64,000 nucleotides of DNA from SLRI01 sp964460465. Lineage in GTDB: Bacteria > Pseudomonadota > Alphaproteobacteria > Geminicoccales > Geminicoccaceae. Position numbers and translations under genes: made by a program. Below, one piece after another: positions 48,592 through 57,616 of the stretch; position 1 is the stretch's first letter; each line of letters opens with the position of its first letter. The DNA lies in NCBI GenBank assembly GCA_964460465.1, contig CAYWSB010000004.1, forward strand, positions 15,439-79,438, written 5' to 3'. The notes under the pieces were generated by a model. It was not told the origin of the DNA. It worked only from the letters and a program-made list of their open reading frames with translations, and searched no databases.

Positions 48592-49683
48592 TTGGACGAG
48601 CCGCAAAAGCCGCTGCTCGAGATCCAGCTCTCGCGCCACTTCACCGCCTGGCTCGCCGAGACCGGCATAGCCCTCGCCTTCACCACCTACCAGACCGGCA
48701 AGCTCTTCCTCCTCGGCCTCCAGCCCGACGGCCGCCTCTCGGTCTTCGAGCGCACCTTCAACCGCGCCATGGGCTTGGCCGTCCACGACTCGCCGCAAGG
48801 CGGGCGCCAGCTCTACCTGTCGACCCTCTTCCAGCTCTGGCGCTTCGACGACGCGCTCGAGCCCGGCCAGGGCCACCAGGGCTATGACCGCCTCTACGTC
48901 CCACGCCTCGCCTGGACGACGGGCGATCTCGACATCCACGACGTGGCCGTGCTCGCCGACGGCTCCGCCGTCTTCGTCAACACCCTCTTCTCCTGCCTCG
49001 CCTGCCCCGATGCCGCCACCAGCTTCCGCCCGCTCTGGCGCCCGCCCTTCATCAGTCGCCTCGCCGCCGAGGACCGCTGCCACCTCAACGGCCTCGCCAT
49101 GGCCGACGGCCGCCCCGCCTACGTCACCGCCGTCGCCCGCTCGGACGTAGCCGACGGCTGGCGCGACCGGCGGACCGGCGGCGGCATCGTCGTCGATGTC
49201 GCGACCGGCGCGACGGTGCTGCAGGGCCTGGCCATGCCGCATTCGCCCCGGCTGCACGACGCCGGCGACGGCACGCGGCTCTGGCTGCTCGATTCCGGCA
49301 CCGGCCGCTTCGGCCACGCCGACCCGGCTACCGGTGGCTTCGAGCCGGTCGCCTTCTGCCCCGGCTATGCCCGCGGTCTCGCCTGCCACGGCCGTTTCGC
49401 CGTGATCGGCCTCTCCCGCCCGCGCGACAACAAGACCTTCGCGGGCCTGCCCCTCGACGCCGCCCTCGAACGGCACGGTGCCGTCGCCCGCTCGGGCCTG
49501 CTCGTCGTCGACCTCCTCACCGGCGACGCCGTCCACTGGCTGCGGCTGGAGGGCATCGTCGAGGAGCTCTACGACGTCGCCATCCTCCCCCACACCCGCC
49601 GCCCGATGGCGCTCGGCCTCAAGACCGACGAGATCCGGCGGACGATCACGATCGGCGCGCCGGCTGCCCTCGCCCCCGCCTGA
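48592..49683 (+). CDS. TIGR03032-family conserved protein (beta-propeller-like)
   Basis: This 363-residue protein matches the TIGR03032/DUF4915 pattern: FTAWLAETGIALAFTTYQTGKLFLLG at the N-terminus, VFERTFNRAMGL, LDIHDVAVLADGSAVFVNTLFSCLAC, RCHLNGLAMADGRPAYVTAVARSD, SPRLHDAGDGTRLWLLDSGTG and EELYDVAILPHTRRP. Function unknown; the family is soluble and propeller-like. It starts at TTG 48592, 9 bases after ydbL, and may belong to the same transcript. Confidence 0.85.
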   Translation: MDEPQKPLLEIQLSRHFTAWLAETGIALAFTTYQTGKLFLLGLQPDGRLSVFERTFNRAMGLAVHDSPQGGRQLYLSTLFQLWRFDDALEPGQGHQGYDRLYVPRLAWTTGDLDIHDVAVLADGSAVFVNTLFSCLACPDAATSFRPLWRPPFISRLAAEDRCHLNGLAMADGRPAYVTAVARSDVADGWRDRRTGGGIVVDVATGATVLQGLAMPHSPRLHDAGDGTRLWLLDSGTGRFGHADPATGGFEPVAFCPGYARGLACHGRFAVIGLSRPRDNKTFAGLPLDAALERHGAVARSGLLVVDLLTGDAVHWLRLEGIVEELYDVAILPHTRRPMALGLKTDEIRRTITIGAPAALAPA

Positions 49684-49780
49684 GCGGCCCGCGCAGGCCC
49701 TCCCGGAGCTTGCATCATCCGGCCCGAGCCTTACCTCTCGAAGGGTAACCCATGTGAGAATCGTGAATTCGGAGAGGTTC

Positions 49781-50098
49781 GTGCGCATCGTTTTTTCCGC
49801 CTTGATCGCTGTGTGCCTCGCTTGCGGCGGCAGCCTGGCTCAGGCGCAGGAGGTCACGGCCGACGACCTGCGCGATGCCGAGCTGCCGCCGGCGGAGCGG
49901 ATCTGCGACCTCGAGATCGCCCGCGTGGAGGCGATCCTCGACGCGAACCTCGACAGCTTCGGCCGCATGCAGCAGGGCCGCCTGCGCAGCCAGCTCGACG
50001 AGGCGCAGGCCTTTTGCGACGACGGCAACGAGGCCATGGCCGCCATCCGCCTCGAGGCCGTCACGGCGGTCGTCGAGGTGACGGCACCCACCGACTGA
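49781..50098 (+). CDS. Small exported protein of unknown function
   Basis: This 105-residue protein has a signal peptide (VRIVFSALIAVCLACGGSLAQAQ, cut after AQA) and a mature acidic helical part with two cysteines (ERICDLEIARVEAILDANLD and AQAFCDDGNEAMAAIRLEAV) that could form a disulfide. No family recognised. GTG 49781 has GGAGAGG just upstream. A start 11 codons earlier, GTG 49754, would lengthen the signal region. Confidence 0.65.
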   Translation: MRIVFSALIAVCLACGGSLAQAQEVTADDLRDAELPPAERICDLEIARVEAILDANLDSFGRMQQGRLRSQLDEAQAFCDDGNEAMAAIRLEAVTAVVEVTAPTD

Positions 50099-50275
50099 GC
50101 GCTTAACCGGGGCTTAACCGCTGCCGGGTAGCTTCGCCGGGCAAGGCCGGGCGCCGTGCCGGGCAGGGCGTGCCCACCGGCCCGGCCGGCTGCAATCTCG
50201 GGTGGTGGCGGCTCGCACTTGTCGTTAACGTGGGGTCCGATAGTGCTCGATTCATCGACGGCGGTTGGCGCTGGC

Positions 50276-51484
50276 ATGGCCTTCGATCCCCTCTTCTCGC
50301 CACTACCGGCCGCGACCGCGGCGCCGGGCCGGCCTCCGGCCGCGCCCGAGCTCGTGCTCACCAATGCCCGGCTGGTGCTGGAGGACCGCGTCGTGCGCGG
50401 CACCGTGGTGGTCCGCGGCGCAGGGATCGCCGTCGTCGACGCGGCGCCCAGCCACCTCGCCGCCGCCATCGACTGCGCCGACGACTACCTCCTGCCCGGG
50501 CTGGTCGACGTCCACACCGACAACCTGGAGAAGCATTTCCAGCCGCGCAGCGGGGTGACCTGGGATGCCACCGGCGCCGCCATCGCGCATGACGGCCAGG
50601 TCGCGGCCTCGGGCATCACCACGGTGTTCGACAGCCTGACCATCGGTGCGGCCGACGGCTGGGACATCCGGGCCGAGATGATCGCACCCATGCTGGCCGG
50701 GCTCGACGAGGCCAGGCGGCACGCCATGCTGCGGGTCGACCACCGGCTGCACCTGCGCTGCGAGGTCACCCATCCCCTCATCGTCGACGAGCTCGAGAGC
50801 CATGCGCGGGCGCACCGGGTCGACATGCTGTCGCTCATGGACCACGCGCCGGGCGACCGCCAGTCCCCGGACGTCGCCGCCTACCGGGCGCGCTACCTGC
50901 GCATCTTCCAGGGCGACCCGGCCCGGGTCGACGCGCATGTCGAGCGCCTGATCACCGCCTCGCGCGAGCTCGCCCCGGCCAATCGCCGGGCCCTCGCCCG
51001 GCTCGCCCTGGAGCGCGGCATCCCGCTCGCCACCCACGACGACGCCAGCCCGGCGCATGTCGAGGAGGCGGTAGCGCTCGGCGCCGTGTTCAGCGAGTTC
51101 CCGACCACCCGGGCGGCGGCCGCCCGGGCGAGCGAGCTCGGCCTCGCGACGCTGATGGGCACGCCCAACCTGCTGCGCGGCGGCTCGCACTCCGGCAACG
51201 TCGCGGCCGGCGAGCTGGCAGCGGCCGGGCTCCTCGATCTCCTGGCCTCCGACTACATCCCGGCCAGCCTGCTGAAGGGCGCCTTCCGCCTGGCCGAGCC
51301 ACCCTACGGCCTGCCCCTGCCGGCCGCGATCGCCATGGTGACCAGCCGGCCCGCCGCCGTGGCCGGCCTCGCCGACCGCGGCCGCATCGCACCCGGCCTG
51401 CGCGCCGATCTCCTCCGCGTCCGCACGGTCAACGGCCGGCCGATCGTGCGCGGCGTGCTCGTCGAGGGGCAGCGGGTTGCCTGA
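50276..51484 (+). CDS. phnM: PhnM, ribose 1-methylphosphonate 5-triphosphate diphosphatase
   Basis: This 402-residue amidohydrolase-fold enzyme of C-P lyase phosphonate breakdown (EC 3.6.1.63) has metal-site motifs LLPGLVDVHTDNLEKHFQPRSGV (about 80-102), LRVDHRLHLRCEV, SLMDHAPGDRQ, LATHDDASPAH and SEFPTT, and the C-terminal SDYIPASLLKGAFRLA and APGLRADLLRVR. No other C-P lyase core gene (phnG-L) is in the window. ATG 50276 has only a weak ribosome site. The next gene overlaps its stop. Confidence 0.94.
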   Translation: MAFDPLFSPLPAATAAPGRPPAAPELVLTNARLVLEDRVVRGTVVVRGAGIAVVDAAPSHLAAAIDCADDYLLPGLVDVHTDNLEKHFQPRSGVTWDATGAAIAHDGQVAASGITTVFDSLTIGAADGWDIRAEMIAPMLAGLDEARRHAMLRVDHRLHLRCEVTHPLIVDELESHARAHRVDMLSLMDHAPGDRQSPDVAAYRARYLRIFQGDPARVDAHVERLITASRELAPANRRALARLALERGIPLATHDDASPAHVEEAVALGAVFSEFPTTRAAAARASELGLATLMGTPNLLRGGSHSGNVAAGELAAAGLLDLLASDYIPASLLKGAFRLAEPPYGLPLPAAIAMVTSRPAAVAGLADRGRIAPGLRADLLRVRTVNGRPIVRGVLVEGQRVA

Positions 51485-52190
51485 CCGGGCGGCCGCGGCG
51501 CATCGCTACGCCGTCTACTATGCCGCCCCGCCCGACAGCCCGCTCGAGCGCTTCGGCACGGGCTGGCTCGGCCGCCACCACCGCACCGGCGAGCGGCTCC
51601 CCCAGCCGGCGCTGCCCGGCCTCGCCGCCGAGCGCCTCGCCGCCCTGACCGCCTCGCCGCGCCGCTACGGCTTCCACGGCACGCTGAAGGCACCGTTCCG
51701 CCTCGCCGAGGGGCGGACCTCGGCAGCGCTGCACGCCGCCGTCGCGGCCTTCGCCGCAGAACGCACCCCGTTCGCCCTCGAGCCCCTGGTGATCAGCGAC
51801 CTGAAGGGCTTCCTCGCCTTCGTGCCCGCCGGCCCGGCGGCGGCGCTCGACGCCCTGGCCCGGGCCTGCGTGCGCGGGTTCGAGCCGTTCCGCGCACCGC
51901 TCACCACCGAGGAGCGCAACCGCCGCCCGCTCGACCGGCTCAGTGCCCGGCAGCTCGCGCAGCTCGAGCGCTACGGCTACCCCTACGTCCTCGACGACTT
52001 CGCCTTCCACATGACGCTGACCGAACGGCTCGGCGCGGCCGACAAGGCGACCCTGCTGCCGCATCTGCAGGCCATCGCCCGGCCGCTCGCGGCCGAGCCC
52101 TTCGTCGTCGACGCCGTCGCCGTCTACGAGGAGCCGACCAAGGGCGCCGATTTCGTCATGACGGCGCGCTACGGTTTCGGGAGCCGCTGA
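51477..52190 (+). CDS. DUF1045 phosphonate-metabolism-associated protein (2H phosphoesterase-like)
   Basis: This 237-residue protein has two H-x-T/S motifs expected of 2H phosphoesterases: YGFHGTLKAPFRL (His about 63) and FAFHMTLTERL (His about 181). The N-terminal RYAVYYAAPPDSPLERFGTGWLG and central VPAGPAAALDALA fit the DUF1045/TIGR03223 family, which is found in phosphonate clusters. The start is TTG 51477, overlapping the phnM stop by 8 bases, so it is coupled to phnM. A role in processing a cyclic phosphate intermediate is possible. Confidence 0.88.
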   Translation: MPDRAAAAHRYAVYYAAPPDSPLERFGTGWLGRHHRTGERLPQPALPGLAAERLAALTASPRRYGFHGTLKAPFRLAEGRTSAALHAAVAAFAAERTPFALEPLVISDLKGFLAFVPAGPAAALDALARACVRGFEPFRAPLTTEERNRRPLDRLSARQLAQLERYGYPYVLDDFAFHMTLTERLGAADKATLLPHLQAIARPLAAEPFVVDAVAVYEEPTKGADFVMTARYGFGSR

Positions 52191-52195
52191 CCCGG

Positions 52196-52213
52196 CTGTC
52201 ACACGAGGGTCAA
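52196..52213 (+). promoter_or_regulatory. Weak Pho-box-like site upstream of phoX 1
   Basis: CTGTCAC (52196-52202), four bases, then GGGTCAA (52207-52213) has the 11-base period of a PhoB site but with a poor second repeat. It lies about 200 bases upstream of the first phoX. Confidence 0.35.
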
Positions 52214-52410
52214 ACGACGCCGCTAGAACACCTCCAGTTCAAAGCGGCGCGATCGTCGAGCCGGGCGCATGGCCGGCCGGCTTGCCCAGTGGCGGCTGCC
52301 GGCTGCGGCGACGCGCGCCGCAACCGGCACGCTCGACCGCCGCCCGCCTTGAGCCCGATGCCGAGCGAGCGGCTCGGCCCGGAGGCAACCCGACGAGCGG
52401 AGCACGCCGA

Positions 52411-54471
52411 ATGAACGACTACGAGCGCGACTACCCGGACTACACCCGGGCCATGGGCTACGAGCACGGCGACGAGCCGCCCTGCAACACCTCGAGGAAC
52501 CCGACCTTCTACGCGGTGATGGACGGCCACATCAAGCGCCGGAGATTCCTCATGGGCGGCATCGCCGCCCTCTCGACCGGCCTGTTCGGCTCGGCGCTCC
52601 TGGGCAAAGGGGCGTCGGCGCAGTCGGCCGACGCCAAGAGCCTCCTCGGCTTCAAGGCGGTGCCGATCAGCTTCGACGACACCGTCGTCGTGCCGGAGGG
52701 CTACAAGGTCCAGGTCCTGGGCGCCTGGGGCGAGCCGATCGCCGGCGACATGCCCGCCTGGAAGCCCGGCGCGCAGAGCGGTGCCGAGCAGGGCCTGCAG
52801 ATCGGCCAGCACCATGACGGCATGCACTACTTCCCGATCGACGGCTCGTCCGAGGACGGCCTCCTGGTCGTCAACCACGAGTATGTCGAGCCGCGCTTCA
52901 TCCATGCTGCGAACTGGCAGGGCCAGCCGGTCGGTGAGAGCGACGTCGTCTACGACGCCGAGGGCAAGCGCGACGACGACGAGGTGCTGGCCGAGATCAA
53001 CGCCCACGGCGTCTCGATCTACCGGACCACGAAGCAGGCCGACGGCAGCTGGGCGATCGTCGCCGACCCGCACAACCGGCGCATCACCGCCGGCACGCCC
53101 ATGGCGATCGCCGGCCCGGTGCGCGGCTCGGACCACGTCCGCACCAAGTACAGCCCGGACGGCACGGCGACCCGCGGCACGCTCAACAACTGCGCCCACG
53201 GCGTGACGCCCTGGAACACCTACCTCACGGCCGAGGAGAACTGGGCCGGCTACTTCGCCAACACCGACACCGTCGACCAGAAGCCGGACCTGCCGCGCGA
53301 GCACGCCCGCTACGGCGTCTCCAGCAACCCGCAGGGCGGCCGCTACGGCTGGCACCTGGCGAAGTCCGGTGCCGACGAGTTCGTGCGCTTCAACGCGTCG
53401 ACCATCGGCGCCTCGGCGACCGAGGACTATCGCAACGAGCCCAACGGCTTCGGCTGGATGGTCGAGATCGATCCGTTCAACCCCGAGTCGACGCCGGTCA
53501 AGCGCACCCATCTCGGCCGCTTCGCGCACGAGGGCGTGGTGTTCGCCCCGGCCGTCGAGGGGGCGCCCGTCGTCTGCTACTCGGGCGATGACGCGCGCTT
53601 CGAGTACATCTACAAGTTCGTCTCGGCCGACGTCTATCGCCCCGGCGAGACCGACGGCTCGATCCTCGACAGCGGCACGCTCTACGTCGCCCGCTTCAAC
53701 GATGACGGCACCGGCGAGTGGATCGCGCTGGTGCCGGGCCGCAACGGCCTGACGCCGGCCAATGGCTTCGCCGATCTCGCCGACATCCTGGTCAACACCC
53801 GCCTCGCCGGCGATTTCGTCGGGGCCACCAAGATGGATCGGCCGGAATGGGGCACGGTCGACCCCTCGAACGGTGACGTCTACTTCACCCTGACCAACAA
53901 CTCGCGCCGCACCCAGGCCCAGGTCGATCCCGTCAACCCGCGGGCCCAGAACAATTTCGGCCACATCGTGCGCTGGAATTACGAGAACGGCGACCACACC
54001 CGCGCCCGGTTCGACTGGGATCTCTTCGTGATCGCGGGTACCCCGCAGCAGTCGGCGACCTTCGAGGGTGCTGCGCTCAACGAGGACAGCATGTTCGCCT
54101 GCCCGGACGGCATCTGGTGCGACGCCGACTCGCGGCTCTGGATCCAGACCGACATGGGTGACATCGGCCCCGACTACAGCGGCCCGTTGAAGGACTTCGG
54201 GATGAACGGGATGCTGGCCGGTGATCCGCGCAGCGGCGAGATCCGCCGCTTTCTGACCGGTCCCTGGGGCCAGGAGTGCACGGGCGTGATTGCCACCCCT
54301 GACCAGCGGACGCTGTTCGTCAACTTCCAGCACCCTGGCGCGCACGCCACGCCCGAGCAGTTCGCCGCCGGCGACATGGGCTCGACCTGGCCGGACGGCG
54401 ACGCCGCCATCCCGCCGCGCTCGGCCACGATCGTCATCACCCGCGAGGACGGCGGCGTGATCGGCGCCTGA
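52411..54471 (+). CDS. phoX: PhoX-type alkaline phosphatase 1 (Tat-exported)
   Basis: This 686-residue protein has a twin-arginine-type signal (HIKRRRFLMGGIAALSTG, about 42-59) after an N-terminal extension and the PhoX/DUF839 body. Typical blocks are YFPIDGSSEDGLLVVNHEYVEPRF, LNNCAHGVTPWNTYLTAEENWAGYF, GRFAHEGVVF, YSGDDARFEYIYKFV, MDRPEWGTVDPSNGDVYFTLTNNS and a C-terminal TVFVNF-like segment. PhoX is a calcium/iron-dependent periplasmic phosphatase that releases phosphate from esters. ATG 52411 lacks a strong ribosome site. A terminator follows at 54495. Confidence 0.92.
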   Translation: MNDYERDYPDYTRAMGYEHGDEPPCNTSRNPTFYAVMDGHIKRRRFLMGGIAALSTGLFGSALLGKGASAQSADAKSLLGFKAVPISFDDTVVVPEGYKVQVLGAWGEPIAGDMPAWKPGAQSGAEQGLQIGQHHDGMHYFPIDGSSEDGLLVVNHEYVEPRFIHAANWQGQPVGESDVVYDAEGKRDDDEVLAEINAHGVSIYRTTKQADGSWAIVADPHNRRITAGTPMAIAGPVRGSDHVRTKYSPDGTATRGTLNNCAHGVTPWNTYLTAEENWAGYFANTDTVDQKPDLPREHARYGVSSNPQGGRYGWHLAKSGADEFVRFNASTIGASATEDYRNEPNGFGWMVEIDPFNPESTPVKRTHLGRFAHEGVVFAPAVEGAPVVCYSGDDARFEYIYKFVSADVYRPGETDGSILDSGTLYVARFNDDGTGEWIALVPGRNGLTPANGFADLADILVNTRLAGDFVGATKMDRPEWGTVDPSNGDVYFTLTNNSRRTQAQVDPVNPRAQNNFGHIVRWNYENGDHTRARFDWDLFVIAGTPQQSATFEGAALNEDSMFACPDGIWCDADSRLWIQTDMGDIGPDYSGPLKDFGMNGMLAGDPRSGEIRRFLTGPWGQECTGVIATPDQRTLFVNFQHPGAHATPEQFAAGDMGSTWPDGDAAIPPRSATIVITREDGGVIGA

Positions 54472-54494
54472 CCCGGCCCGCTATCGCCCGACCG

Positions 54495-54529
54495 GTGCGG
54501 CCCCGGCATCCCGGGGCCGCACTTTTTTT
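54495..54529 (+). terminator. Intrinsic terminator after phoX 1
   Basis: GTGCGGCCCCGG (54495-54506) pairs with CCGGGGCCGCAC (54511-54522) around a short loop and is followed by seven T residues. It separates the two phoX genes into independent transcripts. Confidence 0.92.
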
Positions 54530-54550
54530 GCCCGGTGCTTGGAATCCCTC

Positions 54551-54579
54551 TTGTCATTGAACTGTCATTTTCGCTTCAT
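54551..54579 (+). promoter_or_regulatory. Pho box upstream of phoX 2
   Basis: Three 7-base repeats with 4-base spacers: TTGTCAT (54551-54557), CTGTCAT (54562-54568) and GCTTCAT (54573-54579). The middle one is the exact PhoB consensus. The site is 74 bases upstream of ATG 54653, so PhoB-dependent induction under phosphate limitation is expected. Confidence 0.85.
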
Positions 54580-54652
54580 GGTGCGGTCGCGTTGATCCCA
54601 GCGGCCTTGCGGTCGCTCTCGACGCGCAACGATCCGATCAGGGGGAAACACC

Positions 54653-56644
54653 ATGACCAAGACGACGCTCGAGACGACACGCGCGCGTCTCGCCGAGGCG
54701 GCCGACGACGCAGGACGAAACCCGATGACCAGCCCGACCATCGGCGACGTCATCCATGCGCGCTTCGGCCGCCGGCGCCTGCTGCAGGGCAGCCTCGCCG
54801 TGACCGCGATCAGCGCCACCCTCGGTCCGCTGGCCCTTGCGGCCTCCCGCCCGGCACGCGCCGCGACGCCGAGCTTCGGCTTCGCCGAGCTTGCCGCCGG
54901 TGTCGACGAGACCCACCACGTGGCCGCGGGCTACAAGGCCGACGTCCTCATCCGCTGGGGCGACCCGCTCTTCGCCGACGCGCCCGAGTTCGACCCGATG
55001 AACCAGACCGCCGAGGCCCAGCAGAAGCAGTTCGGCTACAACAACGACTTCCTCGGCTACTTCCCGATCGACGGCAGCGCCGAGCACGGCCTGCTCGGGG
55101 TCAACCACGAGTACACCAACGAGGAGCTCATGTTCCCGGGGATCTCGGGCCAGATCACCAAGGACGAGCCCCTGGGCTACGCGACGCAGGAGCTCGTCGA
55201 CATCGAGATGGCGGCACATGGCGGTGCCGTCGTCGAGGTGATCCGCGAGAACGGCCAGTGGCGCTACGTCAAGGACAGCCCCTACAACCGCCGGCTGACG
55301 ATGAGCGAGGGCCACACGGCGATGGAGCTGACCGGCCCGGCCGCCGGCCACGACCGGCTCAAGACCGCGGCCGACCCGGAGGGCCGGACGGTCTGGGGCA
55401 TGGTCAACAACTGCGCCGGCGGGCAGACGCCCTGGGGCACCTGGCTCTCCGCGGAGGAGAACTTCCACGGCTACTTCACGGGCGAGCTCCCGGAGGGTCA
55501 TGCCGAGGCGGCCAACCACGAGCGCTACGGCGTGCCCGGCAATTCCTACGCCTGGGGCAGGTTCCACGACCGCTTCGACATCTCGAAGGAGCCCACCGAG
55601 CCCAACCGGTACGGCTGGATCGTCGAGATCGACGTCTACGACCCGACCTCGACGCCCAAGAAGCGGACCGCGCTCGGCCGCTTCAAGCACGAGTGCGCCA
55701 CGCCCATGGTCATGGCCGACGGCCGGGTCGCGATCTACTCGGGCGACGACGAGCGCTTCGACTACATCTACAAGTTCGTGACCGCCGGCCGGTACGACCC
55801 GGACAACCGCGAGCACAACCTGACCCTCCTGGACGAGGGTGAGCTCTCGGTCGCCCGCTTCGACGCCGACGGCACCATGGAGTGGCTGCCACTGGTGCAC
55901 GGGCAGGGCCCGCTCACCGCCGAGAACGGCTTCGCCAGCCAGGCCGACGTGGTCATCGAGGCCAGGCGCGCCGCCGACCTCCTGGGCGCCACGCCCATGG
56001 ACCGGCCGGAGGACGTCGAGCCCAATCCGAAGACCGGCAAGGTCTACGCCATGCTGACCAACAACACCCGGCGCAAGCCCGAGCAGGTGGATGCCGCCAA
56101 CCCGCGGGCCGAGAACGCCTTCGGCCACATCGTCGAGATGACCCCGCCGGACGGCGACCACGGCGCCCGGCAGTTCACCTGGGAGATCCTCGTGCAGTGC
56201 GGCGATCCGTCGATCGCCGAGGTGGGGGCGACCTTCAGCTCGGCCACCACCAAGGACGGCTGGTTCGGCATGCCGGACAACTGCGCCTTCGACGGCGAAG
56301 GCCGGCTCTGGATCTCGACCGACGGCAACAGCGACGAGGGCACCGGGCGCTCCGACGGGCTCTGGGCGATGGAGACCGAGGGCGAGGCGAGGGGCACCTC
56401 GAAGCACTTCTTCCGCTGCCCGGTCGGTGCCGAGCTCTGCGGTCCGGTGTTCACGGCGGACGACCGCTCGCTCTTCGTGGCGGTGCAGCACCCGTCCGAC
56501 GACACCGACGCCTGGACCGCCTTCGGCCGGCTCTCCACCTTCGAGGATCCCGGCACCCGCTGGCCGGACTTCCAGGCCGGGATGCCGCCGAGGCCGTCGA
56601 TCGTGGTCGTGACCAAGGAGGACGACGGCGTCATCGGCAGCTGA
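54653..56644 (+). CDS. phoX: PhoX-type alkaline phosphatase 2 (Tat-exported)
   Basis: This 663-residue paralogue of the preceding gene has a Tat-type signal (RFGRRRLLQGSLAVTAISAT, about 39-58, cut near ARAA) and PhoX blocks YFPIDGSAEHGLLGVNHEYTNEEL, VNNCAGGQTPWGTWLSAEENFHGYF, GRFKHECATPMV, YSGDDERFDYIYKFV, MDRPEDVEPNPKTGKVYAMLTNN and LFVAVQHP. It starts behind a clear Pho box, whereas the first copy has only a weak one, so the two may respond differently. It ends in a terminator at 56667. Confidence 0.94.
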   Translation: MTKTTLETTRARLAEAADDAGRNPMTSPTIGDVIHARFGRRRLLQGSLAVTAISATLGPLALAASRPARAATPSFGFAELAAGVDETHHVAAGYKADVLIRWGDPLFADAPEFDPMNQTAEAQQKQFGYNNDFLGYFPIDGSAEHGLLGVNHEYTNEELMFPGISGQITKDEPLGYATQELVDIEMAAHGGAVVEVIRENGQWRYVKDSPYNRRLTMSEGHTAMELTGPAAGHDRLKTAADPEGRTVWGMVNNCAGGQTPWGTWLSAEENFHGYFTGELPEGHAEAANHERYGVPGNSYAWGRFHDRFDISKEPTEPNRYGWIVEIDVYDPTSTPKKRTALGRFKHECATPMVMADGRVAIYSGDDERFDYIYKFVTAGRYDPDNREHNLTLLDEGELSVARFDADGTMEWLPLVHGQGPLTAENGFASQADVVIEARRAADLLGATPMDRPEDVEPNPKTGKVYAMLTNNTRRKPEQVDAANPRAENAFGHIVEMTPPDGDHGARQFTWEILVQCGDPSIAEVGATFSSATTKDGWFGMPDNCAFDGEGRLWISTDGNSDEGTGRSDGLWAMETEGEARGTSKHFFRCPVGAELCGPVFTADDRSLFVAVQHPSDDTDAWTAFGRLSTFEDPGTRWPDFQAGMPPRPSIVVVTKEDDGVIGS

Positions 56645-56666
56645 CGCCAGAAACCCGACGACGGAG

Positions 56667-56694
56667 ATGGACCCGGCCCGGCCGGGTCCATTTT
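56667..56694 (+). terminator. Intrinsic terminator after phoX 2
   Basis: ATGGACCCGGCC (56667-56678) pairs with GGCCGGGTCCAT (56680-56691), followed by TTTTCT. It lies 23 bases after the phoX 2 stop. Confidence 0.88.
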
Positions 56695-56801
56695 CTCCCG
56701 GGCGCCGCCGGCGGCGGCAGGCGCCAGAGTCCGGCCGATGCCCGTGTCGTTTTCCGAAAGGGGCCACGCGTGTTATCATGCGCGGCTCCGGAGGAAGGCG
56801 A

Positions 56802-57611
56802 ATGCCGGACCTCTATCTTCGAATCGCCGAAGAGGCCGACGATGTCCTGGCAACCATCGCGGCGTCGATGGACAAGCGTGCCGCGGAGCCCGCGATGCAG
56901 CGGATCGCGGCCCGCTATCTTGGCCGGCTCGACCGCAGGGGCGGTGATGTCCTGGAAATCGGCTGCGGCAACGGCGCGAGCACGGCCCTGCTGCTGCAGC
57001 ACCTGGCGCCGGCCCGCCTCGTCGGCATCGACCCGGCACCGGGACTGCTGGGTCGCGCCAGCGCGCGGCATGGACGGCTGCCGGCGGTGACCTTCGCGGT
57101 CGGCGACGCGGTCGCCACCGGCCAGCCCGACGCCGCCTTCGACGTCGTTGTGGCGCACACCGTCTTCTCGCATCTGGCGGCTCCGGAGGCCGCCCTCGTC
57201 GAAGCCTTCCGAGTCCTGCGGCCGGGCGGCCGGATCGCCGTCTTCGACGGTGACTACGCCACCAACACGGTGGCCCTCTTCGACGGCGACCCGCTGCAGA
57301 CGGCGATGGGCATGGTCCAGCGCAACCTGATCCACGACCCCTTCATCATGCGCCGCCTCGCCGGGCTCGCGAGAGCCGCCGGCTTCGTGGTGTGCGGGAT
57401 CGAGGCCCACGGCTACGTCCAGACCGACCAGCCCGACTACCTCTTGAGCCTGATCGCCCGCGGCGCCGCCGCGGCCACCCGCAACGGCGAGATCGGCCGG
57501 GACCTCGCCGCCGGGTTCGAGCGGGAGGCGGCCCGCCGCGTCGCCGAGGGCACGTTCTACGGTGCCATCCTGTTCGTCAGCCTGATCGCCGAGAAGCCGG
57601 CCGCCGCCTGA
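56802..57611 (+). CDS. SAM-dependent methyltransferase
   Basis: This 269-residue soluble class I methyltransferase has motif I VLEIGCGNGAST (about 50-61), LVGIDPAPGLL with the SAM ribose acid, FDVVVAHTVFSHL (motif II) and RPGGRIAVFDGDYAT (motif III). The substrate is unknown; the ending GTFYGAILFVSLIAEKP is typical of Methyltransf_25/UbiE-like small-molecule enzymes. ATG 56802 has a perfect GGAGGAAGG site. It is a single gene, convergent with ldh. Confidence 0.88.
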   Translation: MPDLYLRIAEEADDVLATIAASMDKRAAEPAMQRIAARYLGRLDRRGGDVLEIGCGNGASTALLLQHLAPARLVGIDPAPGLLGRASARHGRLPAVTFAVGDAVATGQPDAAFDVVVAHTVFSHLAAPEAALVEAFRVLRPGGRIAVFDGDYATNTVALFDGDPLQTAMGMVQRNLIHDPFIMRRLAGLARAAGFVVCGIEAHGYVQTDQPDYLLSLIARGAAAATRNGEIGRDLAAGFEREAARRVAEGTFYGAILFVSLIAEKPAAA

Positions 57612-57616
57612 CGCGC

